A stretch of DNA of 40,061 nt from Alphaproteobacteria bacterium (GTDB taxonomy: Bacteria > Pseudomonadota > Alphaproteobacteria > Elsterales > Elsteraceae), in NCBI GenBank assembly GCA_004292755.1, contig RDXE01000059.1, positions 1-40,061 of the forward strand, given 5' to 3'. Shown here one piece after another: positions 33,827 to 40,061 of this stretch (position 1 is the first letter of the stretch; each line of letters starts with the position of its first letter). Under the pieces are notes generated by a model. The model saw only the letters and a list, made by a program, of their open reading frames with translations. It searched no databases and was not told the DNA's origin. The position numbers and the translations under genes are program-made.

Positions 33827-35143
33827 ATGAGCGTCCGGGTTCGATTTGCACCGTCGCCGACGGGATTGTTGCATGTGGGCAATGCCCGCGGCGCCCTGGT
33901 CAATTGGTTGTTCGCCCGTGCCCAGGGCGGCCATTTTCTGCTGCGCATTGACGACACCGACGCCCAGCGCTCCACACCCGCCTTTGCAGCTGCCATCGAT
34001 GCGGATTTGCAATGGCTGGGCCTCGATTGGGATCAGCGTCTGTGTCAATCCGCCCGGCGTGCGCGCTATGACGAGGCGTTGGCGGCGCTCCAGGCCGCAG
34101 GCCGGGTCTATGCCTGCTATGAGACGGCCGAAGAGTTGGAGATCGCGCGCAAGCTGCGCCTCGCCCAGGGCCGCCCCCCAGTCTACAACCGGGCGGGCTT
34201 GAGCCTGTCGGCTGCCCAGCGCCAAGCCTTGGAGGCTGAGGGGCGCCGCGCCCACTGGCGCTTGAAGCTGAGCGATGAGCCTGTGGTGTGGACCGACGGC
34301 ATTCAAGGGCCGAAGCGGTTTCCGCCGGGGTCGCTGTCCGACCCTGTGCTCGTCAAGGCTGATGGCGAGCCGTTGTACACCTTTGCCAGTGTGGTGGATG
34401 ACCTGGACACCGGCATCACCGATGTGATCCGTGGCGAAGACCATGTCGCCAACACGGCCGTGCAGATTGAGTTGTGTCGTGCGCTGGGTGGGGAGCCGCC
34501 GCGCTATGCCCACTTCCCGCTGCTGGTGGATGCAGCTGGGGCTGGCTTGTCCAAACGCTTGGGTTCGCTCTCCCTCCAATCGTTGCGGGAGGACGGGATC
34601 GAGCCAGGGGCTGTGGCGGCGCTCCTTGCCAGCCTTGGCACCGCGCAGGACCTCCGGCTGGTCGGTGCAGCGCGGGAGTTGGTGGCGGGCTTTGACTTGG
34701 GCGCCATTGGTCGCGCCCCGCCGCGCTTTGACCCGGCGCAACTGGCCGAGATTTCCGCCCGCACCTTGCACCAGTTGGGCTTTGAGGCGGTGCGCGACCG
34801 GCTACCGGTCGGGGCGGATGAGGCCTTCTGGCTGGCCGTGCGCGGCAACATCGCCAAGGTGAGTGACTGTGCCCAGTGGTGGCAGATCATCTGCGACGGC
34901 CCCGCCCCCCTGGCGGAGCGCGATCAGGAGTTCTTGAGTACAGCGGCGGCACTGCTGCCCGCAGCCCCGTTTGACGCCAGCACCTGGGGCCAGTGGACGG
35001 CAGCCGTGAAGACCGCCACCGGCAAGGGCGGCAAGGCGCTGTTCTTGCCATTGCGCCGCGCCCTCACTGGCCGGGACCATGGGCCGGACCTCGCCGCCCT
35101 GCTGCCCTTGATCGGGCGGGAGCGGACGCTGGCGCGATTGTAG
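33827..35143 (+). CDS. gltX: Glutamyl-tRNA synthetase (GluRS2-like)
   Basis: A 438-residue class I synthetase that joins glutamate to tRNA. The start is 4 nt after the pncB stop. RVRFAPSPTGLLHVGNARGA holds the HIGH box (HVGN, 16-19), and FLLRIDDTDAQRS and the YACYET block are typical. The KMSKS-type loop is KRLGS at 243-247, as in the second GluRS of many alphaproteobacteria. The C-terminal anticodon-binding part is short but complete. Alphaproteobacteria often have two GluRS enzymes of different tRNA-Glu or tRNA-Gln preference. This could be either, and the second copy is not in the window. Confidence 0.93.
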   Translation: MSVRVRFAPSPTGLLHVGNARGALVNWLFARAQGGHFLLRIDDTDAQRSTPAFAAAIDADLQWLGLDWDQRLCQSARRARYDEALAALQAAGRVYACYETAEELEIARKLRLAQGRPPVYNRAGLSLSAAQRQALEAEGRRAHWRLKLSDEPVVWTDGIQGPKRFPPGSLSDPVLVKADGEPLYTFASVVDDLDTGITDVIRGEDHVANTAVQIELCRALGGEPPRYAHFPLLVDAAGAGLSKRLGSLSLQSLREDGIEPGAVAALLASLGTAQDLRLVGAARELVAGFDLGAIGRAPPRFDPAQLAEISARTLHQLGFEAVRDRLPVGADEAFWLAVRGNIAKVSDCAQWWQIICDGPAPLAERDQEFLSTAAALLPAAPFDASTWGQWTAAVKTATGKGGKALFLPLRRALTGRDHGPDLAALLPLIGRERTLARL

Positions 35144-35162
35144 GCGCGAGCGCATCTGCCGA

Positions 35163-35206
35163 AACGCCGCAGGCGTTGCCGATCCCCTTCCGCTCTAGCC
35201 TAGAAT
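35163..35206 (+). promoter_or_regulatory. Hairpin and weak sigma70-like promoter before ccmC
   Basis: AACGCC-GCA-GGCGTT (35163-35177) is a perfect 6-bp hairpin after gltX with no T-run. TTGCCG at 35176 and TAGAAT at 35201 look like -35 and -10 boxes, but the 19-nt spacing is long, so this is weak. It is the only promoter-like element in the gap before the ccm operon. Confidence 0.25.
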
Positions 35207-35227
35207 GCCTAAATACTGGGCCGGACC

Positions 35228-35953
35228 ATGCATCGCTATGCCAACCCTGCCCGCACGCTGCGGATCGTTGCGGCGCTATTCCCCTGGATCGCCGGGGCGA
35301 CAGCGCTGTTGTTTCCGCTTGGCCTCTACCTAGCCCTCGCTGGCTCGCCTGCGGACTATCAGCAGGGCGAGACCGTGCGCATCATGTATGTGCACGTGCC
35401 GGCGGCGTGGCTTGCGATGTTCATCTATTCGGTGATGGCCGTGTCGTCCGCGCTGGCACTGGTGTGGCGCCACCCGGTGGCGGAGTTGTCCGCCCGGGCC
35501 GCTGCCCCCCTTGGCGCTGGCTTTACGGCGGTGTGCCTTGCGACAGGTGCGCTGTGGGGGCAGCCGATGTGGGGGACATGGTGGGTGTGGGATGCGCGCC
35601 TGACCTCCGTCCTGGTGCTGTTCTTCCTGTATCTTGGCTACATCGCCCTGGCCGATGCCTTTGATGATCCTGAGCGTGGAGGTCGCGCCGCGGGGATTCT
35701 GGCCATTGTCGGCTGGGTGAATGTGCCGATTGTCAAATTCTCCGTCGATTGGTGGAACACGCTGCACCAACCTGCCAGCGTCACCCGCCTGGATGCCCCT
35801 GCGATCCATCCAGATATGCTGTGGCCGCTGATTGTGATGGCGGCGGCGTTCACCGCGCTGTTCACGTTGCTCTGGATGATCCGCCTGCGTGCGGAGTTGA
35901 TTGAGCGGCGCAATCGAGTGGTGGAAGCCAGCCTCGCTGAGGGCTTGGCATGA
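35228..35953 (+). CDS. ccmC: Heme exporter/delivery protein CcmC
   Basis: A 241-residue membrane protein of cytochrome c maturation system I, which loads heme onto CcmE. The tryptophan-rich motif WGTWWVWDARLTSVLVLF is the family hallmark. The periplasmic MYVHVPAAWLAMFIYSVMA holds one heme-ligand His, and a second is in WWNTLHQPASVTR. Six transmembrane segments are predicted. It is the first ccm gene here: ccmA and ccmB, usually just upstream, are absent, and gltX stands in that place. The stop overlaps ccmD by 4 nt. Confidence 0.95.
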   Translation: MHRYANPARTLRIVAALFPWIAGATALLFPLGLYLALAGSPADYQQGETVRIMYVHVPAAWLAMFIYSVMAVSSALALVWRHPVAELSARAAAPLGAGFTAVCLATGALWGQPMWGTWWVWDARLTSVLVLFFLYLGYIALADAFDDPERGGRAAGILAIVGWVNVPIVKFSVDWWNTLHQPASVTRLDAPAIHPDMLWPLIVMAAAFTALFTLLWMIRLRAELIERRNRVVEASLAEGLA

Positions 35954-36201
35954 CCGACTGGATCGCAATGGGCGGCTATGCCGCCTATGTCTGGGGCAGC
36001 TATGCCGTCACGGCGCTAACAGTTGCGGGCTTGGGCCTGCTGGCGGTGGTCAAGCTGCGCCGGGCCGAGCGGCGGGCAGCCGAATTGGATGCGCTGCGCC
36101 CACGCCCGCGCCGGGCTGGTGCGCGCAAAGCTGGGGAGGCAACCAGCCTTGACCAGCGGCCCCCGCAACCCGGTGCCAGCGAACAAGGAGCATCCCCATG
36201 A
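35950..36201 (+). CDS. ccmD: CcmD, small membrane subunit of cytochrome c maturation
   Basis: An 83-residue protein with one membrane helix at about 18-35 ([17 protein letters not shown]) after an N-terminal [11 protein letters not shown], the usual CcmD pattern. The cytoplasmic tail is longer than in typical CcmD proteins (about 45-70 residues), Arg/Ala-rich and low in complexity. CcmD helps release holo-CcmE from the CcmABC complex. Start and stop overlap its neighbours by ATGA on both sides, so the tail is in a coupled operon and not an annotation artefact. Confidence 0.85.
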   Translation: MTDWIAMGGYAAYVWGSYAVTALTVAGLGLLAVVKLRRAERRAAELDALRPRPRRAGARKAGEATSLDQRPPQPGASEQGASP

Positions 36202-36662
36202 GGCTGCGCAAGCGGCAGCGGATGGCCGTGCTGGTGCTGGCCTTGATCGGCATCGGTACCGCGACTGCCCTGACCCTCACTGCCTTTGAAGACAATCTGG
36301 TGTTCTTTCACGCGCCAACCGACGTGATCGCCAAGGCCGTGCCTGCCGAGCGGCGGTTTCGGCTGGGTGGGTTGGTCGAAGAAGGCTCGGTCCAGCGGCA
36401 AGCCGACGGTGTGACGGTCACCTTCCGCGTTACCGACACCGTGACCAGCTTGCCCGTGCGCTACACCGGCGTGTTGCCAGACCTGTTCCGCGAGGGGCAG
36501 GGCGTGGTGGCCGAAGGCAGCCTGCGCGAGGGCGTGTTCGTCGCGCGCGAGGTGCTGGCCCGTCACGATGAAAACTACATGCCAAAGGAAGTGGCCGACG
36601 CGCTGAAAGCCGCCGGTCAGTTCAAGCCCGAGCCTCCAGCCCTGCCGAGGGAGCGTCCATGA
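36198..36662 (+). CDS. ccmE: Heme chaperone CcmE
   Basis: A 154-residue, membrane-anchored periplasmic chaperone that binds heme covalently and passes it to CcmF/H. The anchor is at about 9-29. The OB-fold domain has [14 protein letters not shown] and [19 protein letters not shown]. The heme-attachment His123 lies in [10 protein letters not shown] with Tyr127. It overlaps ccmD and ccmF by 4 nt each. Confidence 0.95.
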   Translation: MRLRKRQRMAVLVLALIGIGTATALTLTAFEDNLVFFHAPTDVIAKAVPAERRFRLGGLVEEGSVQRQADGVTVTFRVTDTVTSLPVRYTGVLPDLFREGQGVVAEGSLREGVFVAREVLARHDENYMPKEVADALKAAGQFKPEPPALPRERP

Positions 36663-38668
36663 TCGCCGAACTGGGACACTATGCGCTGATCCTGGCGCTG
36701 TTTGTCGCCGTGGTGCAATCGATGCTGCCCTTGATGGGGGCCGCACGGCGCGATGCAACCCTGATGGCGGTGGCACCGTCTGCCGCCAATGCCCAGTTGC
36801 TGTGCTGTGGCATCGCGTTCGCGGCGCTGACCTATGCCTACGTGACGTCTGATTTCTCTGTCGCCAACGTCTATCAGAACAGCCACACCGACAAACCGAT
36901 GCTGTACAAAGTCTCGGGCGTGTGGGGCAACCACGAGGGGTCGTTGATCCTGTGGGTGGTGACCATGGCGCTGTTCGGCGCAGCCGTGGGCTGGTTTGGG
37001 GCGGCGTTGACCCCCAGCCTGCGCGCCCGCGTGATTGGTGTGCAGGGCTTGGTTGCGATTGGCTTCCTGCTGTTCATCCTGTTCACCTCCAACCCCTTTG
37101 AGCGGCTGTCGCCAGCGCCGATCCAGGGGGAGGGGTTGAACCCGCTGCTGCAGGACCCCGGCCTCGCCTTCCATCCGCCGATGCTGTACCTGGGGTATGT
37201 TGGGTTTTCGCTCACCTTCTCCTTCGCGATTGCGGGGTTGCTGGAGGGGCGTCTGGATGCCGCGTGGGCGCGCTGGGTCAGGCCCTGGGTGCTTGCGGCC
37301 TGGGCGTTCTTGACCGCTGGCATCGCGCTGGGATCGTGGTGGGCCTATTACGAATTGGGCTGGGGCGGCTGGTGGTTCTGGGACCCCGTGGAAAACGCCT
37401 CCTTCATGCCGTGGCTGCTGGGCACCGCCTTACTGCACTCCGCCATCGTGGTGGAAAAGCGCGATGCGCTGAAGCGCTGGACTGTGCTGCTGGCGATTTT
37501 GACCTTCGCTCTGTCGCTGCTGGGCACGTTCCTCGTGCGCTCGGGCATTCTCACCTCGGTTCACTCCTTCGCCGTTGATCCGACTCGCGGCATGTTTGTG
37601 CTGCTGCTGCTGGCAGCCGTAGTGGGGGGTGGTCTGGCGCTCTATGCGTGGCGGGCACCGACGTTGGAGCCCGGCGGCCTGTTCCAGCCGATCAGCCGCG
37701 AGGGCGGCCTTGTGCTCAACAACCTGCTGCTGACCACTGCCACGGCGACTGTGTTCCTCGGCACGCTCTACCCGTTGTTCTTGGAGGTGGTGGGCGGGGG
37801 CCGGGTTTCGGTTGGCCCGCCCTATTTCAACGCCACCTTCATTCCGTTGATGGTGCCCCTGGTGGCGGCGATGGCCGTCGGGCCGTTGTTGGCGTGGAAG
37901 CGGGCGGATATCAAGGGGGCGCTGCAGCGGTTGTGGGCCGTGGTCGCAGTGACCGTGGGGGGATCGCTGGCAGTGCTGTGGCTGGACCGGGGCGGCCCCG
38001 TGCTGGCCCCGCTGGGCATCGCCATGGCACTGTGGCTGATCCTCGGCACATTGGTGGAGGTGGCGGAGCGCATCGCCCTGTTTAAGGCGCCGATGAGCAC
38101 CTCGCTGCGTCGCTTGGTCAATCTGCCCCGTGCCGCCGTTGGCCTGACCCTCGGCCATGTCGGGTGCGGTTTGGCGATTCTTGGGATGACTGGCTCGCTG
38201 TGGACCACGGAAGTGATCCGCGCCATGCGGCCGGGGGATGTGCAGCAACTCGCTGGCTATGACATCCGCTTTGATGGTGTGGAGGAGCGGCGCGGCGCGA
38301 ACTTCCTGTCGGAGCAAGGCACCTTCACGGTGATGCGCGACAATGCCGTGGTGTGGGTGCTAAAGCCAGAGAAGCGCCGTTTTGACAGCCCGCCGATGGT
38401 GACCACCGAGGCTGCGATCAAGTCGCGCCTGTTCTATGACCTCTACTTGGTCCTGGGCGAGCCGGACCGACGGGAGGGGGCGCGGGCCGCATCCGATCGG
38501 TGGGGGGTTCGCATGTATCATGAGCCGATGGTGCCGTTCATCTGGTTGGGTGCTGTGGTGATGGTGATTGGTGGCTTGGTCTCGCTGTCTGACCGCCGCT
38601 TCCGCATTGGCGCACCGACCCGCCGCGCGGTTCCAGCGGGCACCGCCACGGGAGCACCCGCGGAATGA
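36659..38668 (+). CDS. ccmF: Cytochrome c heme lyase subunit CcmF
   Basis: A 669-residue membrane protein with about 15 transmembrane helices. It takes heme from CcmE and, with CcmH/I, attaches it to apocytochrome c. The tryptophan motif is [40 protein letters not shown] and [13 protein letters not shown] supply heme-ligand histidines typical of CcmF. The late periplasmic domain ([13 protein letters not shown]) is present. Start overlaps ccmE and stop overlaps ccmG by 4 nt. No frameshift was seen. Confidence 0.96.
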   Translation: MIAELGHYALILALFVAVVQSMLPLMGAARRDATLMAVAPSAANAQLLCCGIAFAALTYAYVTSDFSVANVYQNSHTDKPMLYKVSGVWGNHEGSLILWVVTMALFGAAVGWFGAALTPSLRARVIGVQGLVAIGFLLFILFTSNPFERLSPAPIQGEGLNPLLQDPGLAFHPPMLYLGYVGFSLTFSFAIAGLLEGRLDAAWARWVRPWVLAAWAFLTAGIALGSWWAYYELGWGGWWFWDPVENASFMPWLLGTALLHSAIVVEKRDALKRWTVLLAILTFALSLLGTFLVRSGILTSVHSFAVDPTRGMFVLLLLAAVVGGGLALYAWRAPTLEPGGLFQPISREGGLVLNNLLLTTATATVFLGTLYPLFLEVVGGGRVSVGPPYFNATFIPLMVPLVAAMAVGPLLAWKRADIKGALQRLWAVVAVTVGGSLAVLWLDRGGPVLAPLGIAMALWLILGTLVEVAERIALFKAPMSTSLRRLVNLPRAAVGLTLGHVGCGLAILGMTGSLWTTEVIRAMRPGDVQQLAGYDIRFDGVEERRGANFLSEQGTFTVMRDNAVVWVLKPEKRRFDSPPMVTTEAAIKSRLFYDLYLVLGEPDRREGARAASDRWGVRMYHEPMVPFIWLGAVVMVIGGLVSLSDRRFRIGAPTRRAVPAGTATGAPAE

Positions 38669-39192
38669 AGCGCCTGGTGTTCCTAGCCCCGCTGTTGCTG
38701 TTCGCTGGTCTGGTTGGCTGGTTCGTGGCCGGGATGGATCGGGAGCGGCAGCTGCCGTCAATGCTGATCGACCGCCCGGCGCCTGCTGTGACCCTGCCGC
38801 CCCTGCTGACGGACCGCCCCGGCCTTGACCCCGCGGCCCTGGCAGCCGGGCGCCCCCAACTGGTCAACCTGTTCGCCTCCTGGTGCGCCCCCTGCCGGGT
38901 GGAGCACCCCACCTTCATGGCGCTCGCCCGCGAAGGCGTGCCGATCCTGGGCATCAACTATAAGGACCGTCCCGAAGACGCGATCCGCTGGTTGGAGCAG
39001 CTGGGCAATCCCTACGCCCGCATCGGCACCGACCGCGACGGTCGCGCGGGCATCGACTGGGGCATCACCGGCGTGCCGGAAACCTTCCTGCTCGACGCCC
39101 GAGGCCGCGTGCGCTGGCGCCATGTCGGCCCCCTGATGCCAGAGCATGTTCCCAGCCTCCGCCAAGCACTCGCCATGGCGGCGCGGGGGTAG
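38665..39192 (+). CDS. ccmG: CcmG/DsbE, thiol-disulfide reductase of cytochrome c maturation
   Basis: A 175-residue thioredoxin-fold protein anchored by an N-terminal helix (about 5-22). The active site is WCAPC with Cys74 and Cys77, and the cis-Pro loop is GVPETFLLD. GINYKDRPEDAIRWLEQLG is the CcmG-specific block. It keeps apocytochrome heme-binding cysteines reduced in the periplasm. It closes the ccm operon; ccmH and ccmI do not follow. Confidence 0.95.
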   Translation: MKRLVFLAPLLLFAGLVGWFVAGMDRERQLPSMLIDRPAPAVTLPPLLTDRPGLDPAALAAGRPQLVNLFASWCAPCRVEHPTFMALAREGVPILGINYKDRPEDAIRWLEQLGNPYARIGTDRDGRAGIDWGITGVPETFLLDARGRVRWRHVGPLMPEHVPSLRQALAMAARG

Positions 39193-39584
39193 GGGGCTTC
39201 ATGCTGGGATTTCTTGGCCCCTCGCTCTGACTGCCGGTCTGTTGTCTGCCACCGACAAACTGTGCGTGGCATATTCAGACCGTGAGCCTAGTCTGATCGA
39301 CCGTGTCTGGAGCGCGTTTTTCGGAGTTGCTCACGGTGGGACAAAAGCACGATCCCGGACGAAAGAAGCAGTTTGCGGCAGATTAGCGAGAGTTGAAAGC
39401 CGACTCCCAGACAGCGAACTCAGCCAGCGATCACATTGCTCAGAGTTCCCGAATCCGATAACTTTTTCCCGATAAAATAGAATGTCATGTCGACGGCGTT
39501 CGCTTCGCTGCCGAGCGTTTTGTTGATGCCTTTGGTATTACATGGTACCAAGCAGCGTGCGCTTACCGCATTGGCGCGAGCTGC
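39193..39584. other. Gene-poor segment after ccmG
   Basis: No supported gene is seen in these 392 bp. All frames are broken by stops or lack start signals, and composition is mixed, with AT-rich stretches near 39460-39490. An imperfect G/C-rich inverted repeat behind the ccmG stop lacks a T-run. From 39465 on, a frame in phase with the small ORF described next is open but has no clear start. Confidence 0.5.
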
Positions 39585-39758
39585 GTGGCCGACGTCGGCG
39601 ACCTAGCGAAGCTGCCGTTAGTGTTGGGTGGATCTATCATCCCGGCTGTGGTGTCTGCTACCAAGTCGCGAGAGTGGATCCGTCAAACCTCGGTGGTGCT
39701 GATAGCCCACCTTGCCGTGGAGTTTGTGGATGTCAAACAGCGGTATGCCACTGGATGA
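39585..39758 (+). pseudogene. Short open frame, possible remnant of a larger gene
   Basis: The frame runs open from about 39465 to the stop at 39758, but the first plausible start is the GTG at 39585, giving 57 residues. Codons upstream (GVRFAAERFVDAFG, WYQAACAYRIGA) look coding yet lack a start codon, which hints at a decayed 5' end. FGITWYQAACAYRIGA loosely recalls the C-terminal part of ImmA/IrrE-type proteins, but this is too weak for an assignment. Its end overlaps the next gene by 29 bp. It may be a genuine small gene using an unusual start instead. Confidence 0.35.
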
Positions 39759-40020
39759 TTATCAAGTGCTTGGCGTTTTGGCAGCGCCTGAGCACTTTGT
39801 CGAAGGATACCGTGGTGCCACTTGTCGGGCAGGGTTAGTAAAACTGAATTTTTTCTCAAATCGATTCGACCCTGCGACCAACTTGGTGCAGAAGCAAGCT
39901 GTTTGTACTTTGGCAATTCCGGCAGAAGATCTGATCGACGTGGTTCGGGGTTTGTCAGATTTAGTTGCCGGGCTGAAACCAACCTCTGTTCCCACACCGG
40001 ACTCTAGCGATGCTTCATGA
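39730..40020 (+). CDS. Small hypothetical protein (DUF3467-like?)
   Basis: A 96-residue protein. The ATG at 39730 has GGAG 7 nt upstream; an ATG at 39745 is possible. FVEGYRGATCRAGLVKLNFF, a middle strand QKQAVCTLAIPAEDLIDVV and a helix GLSDLVAGL give a small alpha/beta pattern. The tail is Pro/Ser/Thr-rich. The order resembles DUF3467 proteins, but the match is only by eye. The gene is less GC-rich than the ccm operon. Function unknown. Confidence 0.6.
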   Translation: MSNSGMPLDDYQVLGVLAAPEHFVEGYRGATCRAGLVKLNFFSNRFDPATNLVQKQAVCTLAIPAEDLIDVVRGLSDLVAGLKPTSVPTPDSSDAS

Positions 40021-40061
40021 ACACGTCATGCGCGGGCAGTACGGTGGGCAGACTGCACCGC

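Noticed and set aside
36000-38317. Long minus-strand frames opposite ccmD-ccmF
   Set aside because: Antisense to coupled ccm genes with clear family motifs; His/Gln/Arg-rich low-complexity translations.

Overview
The window is about 40 kb of GC-rich DNA from what looks like an alphaproteobacterial chromosome, probably of the Rhodospirillales/Azospirillales type. This is inferred from the gene repertoire: ApbC, HflK/HflC, a GluRS with a KRLGS loop, a ccmCDEFG run, TPR-methyltransferases and SPINDLY-like glycosyltransferases. No rRNA, tRNA, CRISPR array or insertion sequence was found.

Layout. (1) 1-3969, minus strand: a KGGVGR-motif ATPase with near-identical 48-residue TPR-like repeats that runs off the left edge, a winged-helix regulator just upstream of it, and the Fe-S carrier apbC. 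(2) 4185-7677, plus strand: hflK-hflC closed by a clear intrinsic terminator, a small Cys-rich protein, and a pyridoxal kinase. (3) 7687-13279, minus strand: a complete five-gene oligopeptide/dipeptide ABC importer, divergent from a proline-iminopeptidase-like hydrolase. (4) 14373-19500: an unusual cassette of two paralogous proteins, each a long helical N-terminus fused to a phytanoyl-CoA-dioxygenase-like domain, followed by a translationally coupled OGT/SPINDLY-like glycosyltransferase without TPRs. A 51-bp imperfect repeat lies upstream of each oxygenase gene. (5) 19632-24460: a sulfonate/nitrate-type binding protein and permease with no ATPase, an OsmC protein, an aldo/keto reductase divergent from a LysR regulator with two palindromes between them, and a DUF2442-HTH protein. 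(6) 24693-28996: a long eukaryote-like IleRS with an insertion behind its KESKS loop, then an AT-rich gene for an orphan Tat-exported protein. (7) 29143-31714, minus strand: SNase-like lipoprotein, TPR-methyltransferase and ArsH. (8) 31875-35143: Crp/Fnr regulator, nicotinate phosphoribosyltransferase and GluRS. (9) 35228-39192: ccmCDEFG for cytochrome c maturation. (10) 39193-40061: a gene-poor tail with a possible gene remnant and a small hypothetical protein.

The best candidates for undescribed biology are the oxygenase-oxygenase-glycosyltransferase cassette at 14.4-19.5 kb and the winged-helix/KGGVGR-ATPase-TPR pair at the left edge. The first suggests a hydroxylation-plus-glycosylation tailoring system, the second a signalling or conflict-type module. 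Both functional readings are inferences from domain content and gene order.
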